Source: Moniliella sp. 'wahieum' (taxonomy: Eukaryota; Basidiomycota; Moniliellomycetes; Moniliellales; Moniliellaceae). From it: a stretch of DNA of 64,000 bases. The notes under the pieces are model-generated. The model was not told the origin of the DNA, searched no databases, and was given only the letters and a program-made list of their open reading frames with translations. Position 1 is the stretch's first letter, and every line of letters begins with the position of its first letter. The stretch is taken from positions 806,001-870,000 of the forward strand of contig RSEE01000016.1 of NCBI GenBank assembly GCA_003971905.1, given 5' to 3'. The translations under genes and the position numbers were made by a program. Of the stretch, positions 11,835 through 20,841 are shown in pieces.

Positions 11835-12959
11835 GCATCTCTCGTGGAGTAGGTCGGTGTGGTGGATTCAATCACTTGCAACCATGGATGGAAGTCGGCA
11901 TCGTATTTTCCCATTCGGGCAGTTGCAGGCCCACACGTAAGAAGAAATGGAAATATCCTCACGTACACACATCATGTTCTAAACATGATTGGGTTCTGAC
12001 TCATCTGCCAGCCTCCCTCTCAACATGTTTGATCATGATAGCCAAAACATTGTCGGTACCGCATTCCAAAGAAGGTGGTGCAAGCCCTTTCACCGCAGCA
12101 ATCCCCAGTTGGGCGTGGGAGCCATCGTTTGCTAACCACAAAAACAAGAGATATATGACGTCGAAGTTGCGTTGCTGGGACAACAAGTGAAGCAGGTGAA
12201 TTGTCGGAAGCGAACGTGCCCACCAACCCTGGCACCTGTGAATACTTGGGGACGGGGTGATGGCCAAAAATTCAACAGGGCTACGTGGGGCTGTGGTCTC
12301 TGATCGAATAGGAATATGAGGCTGAGGTAAAGTGGAGCGCAAAAGATAGAAAGAAAGACAATATAATGGACGGCTTTTTAGGCGCCTGTGTACCCTCTTC
12401 TCAGAATGCTATAATGCCTGTTCTCCGCAGAAGTGATGAGAGACACGCGGTCGCGGATCGGACCCAAACCATAAGGTACGATGGTTCCTAGTAGTACTTC
12501 AACTCGGTTCAACGTCTTCAACCTCCAGTCGTTCACCGTTCACACGTATCTCACAGACGTCCCCAGTATTATTTCAGTGTATTGTGGGACTGAGAGTACT
12601 CGCTGAGTACGGAACTGAGTATTACTGAGAGGGTACCCCATACAAAGAAGGTTAGATCTTAGACAGAGGCAATCTGTGATCCATTAGCACGCATGTTAGG
12701 AAGTGGTGTAAAGCTTGAAGCTTGAAGTGTGGTGGAACAAAGTGGAGCAGTGGAGCGTATGTTTTGCTTATAATAGCAAAAAGAGTGTGTCCCGTCTTGC
12801 CTCGGTCGTTGTTATCGATCATCGTTGCCTATCTCCGTGATCTGCCCACGTGAAATTGATGCGCATCCACTGCAGCGATCAAGCTTCAAGACAGCGGAAC
12901 CGACAAAAGGGAGTGGGGGCCGGGAGGCTAGTCGGACCGATGATTTTAACGATGAACAT

Positions 12960-13390
12960 AACGCGATATCTACTACTCAAGCTCATTACATACTGCTTCG
13001 GCTGCTTGAACAAGCAGAATGCGACAAGAACGCCAAGTACCAGGGACGCACTCAAGAACCGTTTTTCCCCTGGTTTTGACGACGCGAGGATACTACGGCA
13101 CCAAGACGGCGGGCAAGTTGTTTGCGCATTGGAAGGAGTTGGCTACTAAGTCTCAGTGGAAATGGTTCCTCGCTCGTATGTCAACCACGTTCCTCCGTGT
13201 CCACACGCGCTTCCTAGGGTACGGGACCGGATGGCGTGAGCCGGAGGGTCCTGATATCCTGGCGATCCCCTGGTTCCTTGACCTTAGTGGCGCTTCCAAG
13301 TAACCCCCGCAAGATGAACGGTTCGGTTTAGACGTAGCGTTCCCCCTGTCCCAGCCTTAAGCTCTGTCAATGATATGAATTCAAAGTGAA
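12960..13390 (+). repeat. Dispersed decayed coding repeat, longest copy (copy 3)
   Basis: Best-preserved copy of a dispersed family. Its plus strand encodes, with a frame break near 13075, a protein-like stretch. The first part holds LLEQAECDKNAKYQGRTQEPF; the second holds YGTKTAGKLFAHWKELATKS, then a GWREPEGPD segment, and ends LDLSGASK followed by a stop at about 13303. The 90 bp after the stop are conserved in the other copies too, so the repeat includes the gene's 3' flank. The protein family is not recognised. It may be the remains of a transposon gene or of a multicopy subtelomeric-type gene. Confidence 0.65.
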
Positions 13391-13496
13391 GGGCATAGCC
13401 CGCAATAATTTTGGCCCTGACACTGCCCCACTGCGACGAAATTGCCTGGTGAGAGCTTGCAACGCAGGTAGGGTTGAAACGTTGAAAGAGTCGGTC

Positions 13497-13503
13497 TATA
13501 TAA
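13497..13503 (+). promoter_or_regulatory. TATA box
   Basis: TATATAA lies 95 nt upstream of the ATG at 13598. This is good spacing for a fungal core promoter and supports the small ORF downstream being, or having been, a transcribed gene. Confidence 0.45.
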
Positions 13504-13649
13504 GGAGTTGGCTGGGAGGCATCCCAATATCGTTTTCCCAACTCTTCTGGCCTTCTGGCTTAGATCAAGTGTAGTATCTGTTCTTAACAGTTTGACAATG
13601 TTACGCTGGGCACTGCCCGCTGTACTTGTCATTCCACTCTTTGTGATTT

Positions 13650-13672
13650 TAATGATCCTGGTTACCCGCGAC
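13650..13672 (+). repeat. Left direct repeat flanking the insertion
   Basis: Begins TAATGATCCTGGTTACCC followed by GCGAC. It matches 14165-14188 at every base except one extra A in the right copy. Confidence 0.85.
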
Positions 13673-14164
13673 ACGTGTCAGGACTCGCTTGATTAGGGCG
13701 AGATTTTCCTCTTCAAGGAATCTTCCTCGTCGAGGTGCTCTTCCTTTGACGCGAGAAGATCGGCTCTGGTGCTGCGAACCTCCATGGCGCACAGCTGGGG
13801 AAGATCGAGACCGGCGCCTGGCACTTCCTTTATGGTCATCAGCATCTCATGGATCTTGTTTGCGGATTCAAGTCGCGTCCGGTTTGGGATTTGCCCTCGG
13901 GTTGCGACCATGTTGTGGTTGTATACCGGGGGCGGGTTGTGGGTCTTTGGGGAAAGGGAAAATCGGGAGATTTGGTGATGGGGGGCGACCGGGAGGTGGC
14001 CTTGTGGGGTGGGGGACGGCAACCGGGAGGTGGCCTTGTGCGGTGGGGGACGGGCAACCGGGAGGTGGCCTTGGGGTGGAAGGGTGGGATAACTGTGGTG
14101 CTCAGGACTGGGGTTGGGGAGATCAGAGAGTCGTAGGCTCAGGGTGAGCTTCAGATTGTAACTC
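13673..14164. mobile_element. Putative insertion between direct repeats
   Basis: About 490 bp lie between the two direct repeats. On the minus strand it is open from 14022 to 13693, and the part from about residue 40 reads as a plausible protein (MVATRGQIPNRTRLESANKI, later KEVPGAGLDLPQLCAMEV, ending KEEHLDEEDSLKRKISP). Its upstream part is a GC-rich minisatellite (13986-14082). There are no recognisable terminal inverted repeats or poly(A) tail, so the element class is open. A 23-bp target duplication would be longer than for most DNA transposons. Confidence 0.35.
13986..14082 (+). repeat. Minisatellite, about 34-bp unit, three copies
   Basis: Three successive copies of a unit containing ACCGGGAGGTGGCCTTG followed by a GGTGGGGGACGG tail. 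The copies differ by small length changes. Confidence 0.8.
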
Positions 14165-14188
14165 TAATGATCCTGGTTACCCAGCGAC
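14165..14188 (+). repeat. Right direct repeat flanking the insertion
   Basis: Same sequence as 13650-13672 apart from one additional A. The reading frame of the downstream ORF continues from the same ATG codon within the repeat. Confidence 0.85.
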
Positions 14189-14598
14189 GTCTTAAGTGCA
14201 GTTATGCAATGGCCGAGAGAAGACCGGAGCTGGTTGAACCCAGACTGTACAGGGTAACCCCTTCGTTGCCATCGTTGCTTGTGCATTGGCCTATTCTTCC
14301 GGCTGTTGAGGATCGTCCCTTATTCACCGAGTCCTTTGGCCCTCTTTATGGGCCTGTGCGTTCTATTAGCAACATGCTCACCTATAATATCAGCAGCCGT
14401 TATGCATTCTATTCCGAACCGTTAGGGAAATGGGCGCACCCGTCCTCCCTCTAACAGGCCCATATTAGGTGCATCAGGCTTGAGATGAAGGTGTAACAGT
14501 CAATGTTAAAATGGACGCTTTAACCGGCACAAAGAATGGTTTTCACAGTTGAAGAAGCTTTGTTGAGCGAAATGTACCAAGGTGGCGTCCTTCAAGCC

Positions 14599-15752
14599 TT
14601 ACAATGCGAGATCCACCACCACAGCCCGGTGATCCGAGTTGTACACTCCATCATCAAAACGGTTGGGAAGGACTGCATATCCCTCTACTTGCCACGGTCC
14701 AGCGAGCCGTCTTGAGAAGCAATGCCCTTTTCATCGTCCTTGGCCCCACCCGACATCAAACTGTGCGACGTTGCACGCGGGCCAGCGAGAACATAATCAT
14801 CCGACTATGCTCGTCCTGAGAGGAGAAGCCAGTAAAGGTATCCGTGTTGCCATACCGCTCGTGCGAAGGGACGAGGCCATACACATCCACTAGGGGCGAG
14901 TGTGGATTGGTGAGCGTCTGATATGCCTCTTGATGGGCTTGACTATTCAGATCTCCAGAAAGAACCACGGCATCAACTTGGCCCGAGTAAACCGGCTTGC
15001 TCAATGTAGGGATCACCTTTACCAGCTCAGGATCACGCACTTTGTCTTCCGGCAAGTATTTGGCGATTGTGGCCAAGATAATTTTGGCGCCCTTCTCCCG
15101 CGCAATAGAGCCACGGTCATCGAGATGGGTGTTCAGCGCCAATATCGTCTTGCCCGTCGCGCGATGATGCAGGACGGCTACAGTCAGGATGCGTACACTT
15201 CCGGCGTCCCACCCCTTACTCGGAATCTTGGGCGTCGGGCTGAGCCAAACCGTCTCGTACCCTTTGAGCTCGTACACAGAAGGGCGGTAAAAGATGGGCG
15301 AGTACTCGCCACGGCGGTGCCCATCGTCCCGGCCCACTCCTACATATGTCCATTCGGGCTCTGCATCCCCATGGGGAGAGAGTGGATTGAGGCCGGCCGA
15401 AAAGTCGACTAGTTGCATGTGCAGGACCTCTTGGAGGCAGATAAGAGCGGCAGAGCAGTCACGGGTATGATAGGGCCTCGGCAATGCTTCGTGGCGCCCG
15501 CACTGGCCATATCTCCTCGCCAGTAAAGGGCGCTGCGGTGGCGTAGCGGACATTGTGCGTATACACGCGCACCTTCAGCTGATTGGTGTGGCCGACAGTT
15601 GGTGCAGTGGACATTGCAGCCTTGATACGGAACCAGAGATTGAGCAAAAAGGAGATGTTCGCGAATACCAGACCAGACCAGCAGAGCACCAGCGAAACCG
15701 TTGGCATTGCCAGGGCAGAGAGCAAGGGGTGGTGGTGGTGGTGGGAGGGCAC
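14599..15752 (-). CDS. Endonuclease/exonuclease/phosphatase family protein
   Basis: Member of the EEP superfamily (Mg-dependent phosphodiesterases such as DNase I, sphingomyelinases and secreted fungal nucleases). An N-terminal hydrophobic region (LLSALAMPTVSLVLCWSGLVF) suggests membrane insertion or secretion. The catalytic signature is spread over several frames: THNVRYA, then LICLQEVLH, NTHLDDRG, LSGDLNS, a broken R-x-DY motif, and NSDHRAVVVD immediately before the stop at 14599. All key residues (Asn, Glu, Asp-Asn, Asp, His) are present if four or so single-base deletions are bridged (near 15480, 14800, 14690 and 14670). Total about 380 residues. The N-terminal HHHHH is encoded by a GGT-type microsatellite read on the minus strand (15730-15748). 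Divergent from the JMJD7-like gene, with about 415 bp between starts. Confidence 0.75.
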
Positions 15753-16168
15753 GTGCGGGCCAACGCGGATCTAGCTTTGCCGCTGGCTATACATGGGGCC
15801 TAGCGAGTGCCCCGCGCCTCGTGCCTATCGATGCCGCCACACCGGGTAGGGACACGTAAGATGCGTTTTCGCTACGTAACTCGCTGTGACCCTGCAAGCT
15901 GCAACGACCAACATTCAATAGCAGCCACAGGCAACTGACGTCATCGATCGTCGGCCTGCATCATGTGTCGCTTGGTGCCTGGGCGCCCCAACAATGACCG
16001 ATTGCCTGCATCGTTCCACCTGCCCTGCGCCATTGGGTAAGGGGTACGAATATGAATATTTGAACAGGACCGCCGAGCGTGCTCCGTCAGATCATTACTC
16101 CAAGGCAATCTCCTCCGCCGGCGGACAGACCTCTGCCTGCTGCCCCATCTGTGCCTTGCCCGTGCGCC
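15753..16168. promoter_or_regulatory. Divergent promoter region (EEP / JMJD7-like)
   Basis: 416 bp between two start codons on opposite strands, so it must hold both promoters. No clear TATA box on either side. Nothing else recognised. Confidence 0.4.
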
Positions 16169-17654
16169 ATGCCACCAGACGCGCCCGACCCATCCTCCAA
16201 GTCTGCGCCGGCCCTGACGCAGGGTGAGCTCGAAGACGCGCTTTTGTCGCTGGCTGTCGAGGCACGTGCGCTGCTTGGCCTCGTTCCTTCCTCCTACACC
16301 CCACGCGGCAAGATTGACGGCATCGACACTTTCGATGTTGACCGACGCAAGGTTACAGCCCATGGCATTGAGGATGCTGGCCTAGGAGATAAAGAACGGG
16401 ACCACCCTGCTCACCGGTTTGCGGTATTGGGCACCGGTGTTCGCCTCTATCCTCCCTCGGCTCTCGAATTTGCTCGGGTGGTTGCCGCCCATGCTCCCGC
16501 CGTCTTTGCCGGCGTTCCTGAAGCACTTTTTCCCCGCGCATGGGCCAAATGGAACGACACTTCTTACCTCCTGTCCCGCATGGGTGACCGCAAGGTCAAG
16601 GTTGCTTTCACTCCCAATGGCCGCGCTGACGACATTGTCACCCTTCCTGCTGGCACCCAAGGGCCATCCACGGACAACAAGGTCTTCGCTCTGCCATACG
16701 AAGCCGAGCTGTCCGTATCCCATCCCTCCGTCCGCGTTGACCAAGGCATTTACTGACATTTCTTTTCCTACCCTCTTAGCACATTTACAGAGCTTTTTGA
16801 TGCTCTGCACCCTCCGGATGGCTCGGATGGCCCGGCTGCCTACTTGCAATCCCAAAACAACAATCTCTGCAGTCCCGACCACTCCGAGGGTGATTTTTCT
16901 CCTCTACTAGAGGACCTCCTGAGCACCTCTGTTGATCTCCCTTCTGGAACCCACCCAAGGGGGGATGAATCTGACGGGGCTAGTACCTCCTCTGGTACGC
17001 TTCCCGGCGCATGCTTCGCATTCTACCAATGGACCTCACTTGCTCGACGTGCCCTTTGCGTCGGCAGTGTATGGCGTCCCACCCGAGGCAGTCAACGTAT
17101 GGTTTGGTACGACAACGAGCGCCAGTTCGTTACACAAGGATCACTATGAAAACATCTTTGTCGTCATCAAAGGCATCAAAGTATTCACTCTTATTCCGCC
17201 TTGGGAAAACGCTTGGATCGAGGATGACAAGGTGTACCCCACCTACCGTTGGGCGCGCAAGGATGGCCAAACGACGCGGCCCCATTTCGCCTCCGACTTG
17301 CATCTGGTCCAGACTGATGGCTCGACCCCTTGGCTCACGGTGGATCCCACTCTTCCTCCTACCTCGGGTAGGAACCGAGGTGAAAAGAGATATGCACGTG
17401 GCCAACGCACCCACCTCATCCCTCCCATTAGGGTGGTGGTTCGAGCTGGAGAGACACTTTACCTCCCTGCTGGGTGGTACCACCACGTATCTCAAGCGGA
17501 AGATGTGTCGCCCAACCCAAAGGAGACGGCCGTGATCGGGCTCAACTTTTGGTACGATGTACCCCTCAATGATCGCTGGGCCTGGACCAACTTTGCTACT
17601 ACCTTGCGCCAGCAAGCCGATGGTACGCACAACCCGGACACGGACGAAGCCTGA
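16169..17654 (+). CDS. JMJD7: JMJD7-like JmjC 2-oxoglutarate oxygenase
   Basis: Fe(II)/2-oxoglutarate-dependent JmjC protein of the JMJD7 type, which in human cells hydroxylates lysine in DRG GTPases. The sequence shows an N-terminal helical region, a PALFAGVPEA-like VFAGVPEALFPRAWAKWND block, and YLLSRMGDRKVKVAFTPNGRADD. In the core it has the GVPEAVNVWFG strand, the iron ligands in SLHKDHYEN (H-x-D) and the distal His in LYLPAGWYHHVSQ. It ends with INFWYD-like GLNFWYDVPLNDRW. This order matches the family closely. An intron lies at about 16711/16715-16779 (TACTGAC branch, CTTAG acceptor). A frame break occurs between 16930 and 17000. Start at 16169 (MPPDAPD) is chosen over an upstream in-frame Met at 16079 that adds only a Pro-rich leader. 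About 475 residues, longer than animal JMJD7 at the N-terminus. Confidence 0.85.
16711..16779 (+). other. Spliceosomal intron in the JMJD7-like gene
   Basis: The acceptor CTTAG at 16779 and branch TACTGAC are clear. Two donors are possible: 16715 (GTATCC, better consensus but needs a frame correction) or 16711 (GTCCGT, poorer consensus but keeps frame). Confidence 0.6.
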
Positions 17655-18053
17655 GCCCATTACCATTTATTTCAGTCTCAGGATGATGGATATAACTTGC
17701 CGTCCTCTCGCTATGCAGATGAATTCGGTATTTAGATTGGCCATGACGGTCATGCCACGCCAGGTTCGTACATTATCTGCACCACCTGCCTGGCTGGAGA
17801 CAACTTAGCCCTTGATGGGAGGAGGAAAGGACAAAATGGGCGAATCCTCCGACGGACAAAAAGATGAAGAAGACACCGCCTCTCCTTGCCCGGGACAATG
17901 GCGGCCCAAAACGGACCTCGTTCCCGAGTCAAGGGCGAATTCATCGAATCAACGGAGAATGTAGTAGTATACTTGGGAAAATCGAATCTTGAGATGGGAT
18001 AGTATGCTACAAAGTTCGTGTCCACAAACACAATTCCAAATAAAGCCAATGCG

Positions 18054-19985
18054 TCACTCGGCCCAGCGGGCTCCCAAGGTGGCTAATCCTGCAAAAGTGG
18101 CCATCGCACCAAACAACCCACCGACAAGCCAATCCTGCACGCGCTCGGGAGCGAGACCCCGCTTTTTCTTGCGGGGCGGGAGTGACGAAACAGGCATTAT
18201 CGCATCCACAGACGTATCCTCTTCGCACTCATCTTCGAAGCTGCTTCTCTTGCGCTTGCCATGATCGCTGCTGCTGGGCATGACCAACGTACAGTCCCCG
18301 CCTCCGTTCTCGCCTCCATGCTCAACACTGTCGGCGAGCGCATCCGTCTCAGTTGTGTCCCCAAGATGGTCAGTAGACGCAGAAGCGTCGAGGACAAGGC
18401 CGCTCGGCCTGAGATGTATGCAGAGGTAACAGCGACGGCGGAGCGAGCAAGGATAGAGAAGCTGATTGAGGGGTGGGGGCGATATCGCTTTCTTGGCTGT
18501 CATTGGTGCTGCTGCTGTTGGGTGCAACTAGCGTTTCATCCCCATCGCCAGCTTCAACCTCATCCTCATCCCTTCCTCGTCCTCATGGCCATTTGCTGGT
18601 GGTCCAGGTTGGTTCGGATCAGGAGACACAAAGGGTACTTGGAGGGGCAAGTCCGAAGATGGCGAAGGCAACAAGGAGAAAACCATATTTTCTTCGGCAG
18701 CTGGAGCCGGGAGGGATAGAGGAAGCCGCGGTGTTAAATGCTCCCTGGTCACTCGTCGCGTCGACCCAGAAGACCTGTGAGCCAAAAGTTAGTACTTTGA
18801 TCCTTTGCGCGGCACAACAACAGGGGACGTACCGCTGCACTCATATTGCGGTGTAATGTGTTGATGCTGCGGCCTCTCTGGTGCCGGCCGAGTGAGATCA
18901 CCGTCGACTCTGGTTTACGCCAGTCAGATTTCTCATAGCGAGGCTTCTGGCAATGGAGTTGACGTCCCGCTGGCAGTCTCCGTGAATCGAATGGACCAAC
19001 GTCCCATGGGTCGAACCTAGGTCTTGGACTCTCATTCGTCCGTTGGGATCTAACGCGAGAAAGATGCTCGCATGGTCAGCTGATACAACGCGCGACGTTG
19101 CCGCAACAGAGTGGGCCGTCCATGAGAAATGAGCGAGAGTGGTCCAGCATTGATCGATACTGTCCCACATTTCCCTGCAAAGGAGTCTGAACCTGAGGCT
19201 TCCATAACCTCAAAGGTCGCCGTGGGCGAAGATTGCGTGACACCACGGCGGCACAAAAGGGTTAGGTGAACCGTGATCCCATTGCGTCCAACCTGGACAC
19301 GCGCCAGAGTTGTAGTGCGCACAAAGATCGAAGGGTCGAGTCCAGTGGCCGAGGGAAGTTGGAAGCGCAGCTCTTCGACTTGACTCGCCTTCTCCTTCCC
19401 CGGCCCGAGTCCGTCCGAAGGGGAAACGATTTGCCAGTGTGGATGCTTGACATGCATGACCGCATCCAAGCAAAAGGCAGGGTGGTACCACGCGTGCAAC
19501 AGGGTGGGGATGCCCCGTTGAAGCAGTGCCGGTCTGGAGCTTTGAGCCTGGACCACGTCCCCTTTCGTATCCAGTCCACCATCCCAGAAACGCAGGACCA
19601 GCTGGGGGCCGTTGGCCCACAACAGCCTCATCTTTGTGCCATTGACCAAGCCCACTGCAGAAGTCCGTCCATTCGTTCCAGATCCACTCGGGTCGGCACG
19701 GATGGGGAAGTCAAAGCCGCCCAAGGCCATCGGGGCCCAAAGAGGTGGAAAGGAGCGGTTCATGGCACTGTTTCCTTGAATAGGCGTCCAGTCCACATCC
19801 GGCTCATCGAGAAAACAATGAGAGAGTGCAGGCGGGATCTTCGATGACGCACCATCTTGGGGGAGGTGACGCATGGACGGGTACATGGGATTGCTAGGAG
19901 GGGTGCGAGGACCGTGGGGGAGGCATCGGCGAGAACCGGGATGGCCACAGCGGGGAGGAGGGGAAAGGCATTGATCGGCGTTCAA
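18054..19985 (-). CDS. FHA-domain, tail-anchored protein
   Basis: The central part carries a forkhead-associated domain: SRVVSADHASIFLALDPNG, then VQDLGSTHGT, then after a frame break LPAGRQL and STVISLGRH. These are the Ser/His/Asn-type core motifs by which FHA domains bind phosphothreonine. Between the FHA domain and the C-terminus is a Ser/Pro/Glu-rich low-complexity region. The last 25 residues (VQDWLVGGLFGAMATFAGLA) form a membrane anchor preceded by the basic PPRKKKRG. FHA plus a C-terminal anchor is the layout of SLMAP/Far9-Far10/VPS64 proteins in STRIPAK complexes, but the match is architectural only. An intron at 18775-18832 has a perfect TACTAAC branch. The N-terminal 280 codons (up to 19985) are uncertain, as is the start. 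Convergent with the JMJD7-like gene. Confidence 0.6.
18775..18832 (-). other. Intron in the FHA-domain gene
   Basis: 58-nt intron on the minus strand: GTACGT donor, TACTAAC branch, CACAG acceptor. It lies just after the FHA domain. Confidence 0.75.
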
Positions 19986-20841
19986 GTATTGGGCTGCCGA
20001 GGAAGACGGTAGAGGTGGAGGGATTGGTGCTCAAGCTTATGTGCTGAAGGACGTAGGTGGTGGTGGGGAGCTGACAGTCCGCGGCAACGATAGCACCTCC
20101 CTCACCTTAAATAGGCCGGCCTCCTCCCAGGGCGCTGCGGTCTGCTGCTGCCGTGGCGGGCAGCACGCGGGCAGTGCGCAGCCTGGATGCGGATGGATGA
20201 GCACAGTGCGGGGGTGCTGCTGCGTGGTTAAATGACGGGCGGCCTGGGCAGCCTGGTGGCCCTAGCCCTAGCGCCCAGCGCAGCGCCAGACGACGGACAA
20301 CCGATGAGCAGTGACCGGTGATCCCCCCCCCGGTCGGTGTGCTGTGTCCACTGGGGCGCTGTGCCGGGGTGGCTTGACCGCCAGTGCAATCACAGCACGC
20401 TCACGCAGACCCCCATCGGCATATCAATGTCACCGCCACTATCGCCAACCGCCCCCCCTCGTGCCCCAACTGCCCCTGCCCCACACCCCCTTCTCTGTGC
20501 AAGCGGCTGCGTCAGATGCGTGCATATACATTCCGAGCGAGCTCCATCCAATAGCAGGCAACCTCTTCCTAGGTGCATCCACACATGAGCACCATCGCCC
20601 AGCTGGAGCCCCAGGCCGCAATTCATCCCCATCGCCCCCCACTCTATGCTTGAGCCGGGGGTAGCCAGTCCCCATCACGCCATTCCCTGTGCTCCTTCCA
20701 CGCCCTGCCTTGCCCCGGCCCCGGCTCCCACTGCCAGCAGGCGCATCCGCACGGGGCAGGGGAGGGACCGCAGCATACAGCGACGCCGCAGCAGGCTCGA
20801 CCCCAGCAACGTGCGGGGCGGCCATCGGGTGGCCTTGATCC
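19986..20841. other. Intergenic between FHA and zinc-finger genes
   Basis: Both flanking genes are on the minus strand, so this holds the FHA promoter and the zinc-finger gene's 3' flank. GC-rich, with C-runs at about 20326-20334. The open minus frame across 20439-20840 may be translated 3' sequence of the zinc-finger gene if its stop at 20842 is an artefact. Nothing else recognised. Confidence 0.4.

Larger units (their letters stand above)
11712..13597. other. Intergenic with decayed element copy
   Basis: The 5' part is the promoter of the secreted protein gene. A minus-strand ORF at 12001-12342 is open for 113 codons but resembles nothing known. Microrepeats with AGTACT-like (12590-12630) and AAGCTT (12711-12730) cores occur. 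The longest copy of the dispersed repeat lies at about 12960-13390. A TATA box at 13497-13503 serves the next small ORF. Confidence 0.5.
13598..14454 (+). pseudogene. Small membrane/secreted ORF split by an insertion
   Basis: The ORF starting at 13598 opens with a strongly hydrophobic segment (MLRWALPAVLVIPLFVILMI) and stops at 13696. A second ORF at 14167-14454 begins with the same MILVT residues and runs 95 codons with a normal-looking composition (PLFTESFGPLYGPV, YNISSRYAFY). The two meet at a direct repeat of 23-24 bp (13650-13672 and 14165-14188), with about 490 bp between. The simplest reading is one gene for a protein of roughly 110 residues with an N-terminal signal or anchor, interrupted by an insertion that duplicated the target. 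An ancestral internal duplication is the alternative. Function unknown. The TATA box is well placed upstream. Confidence 0.45.
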
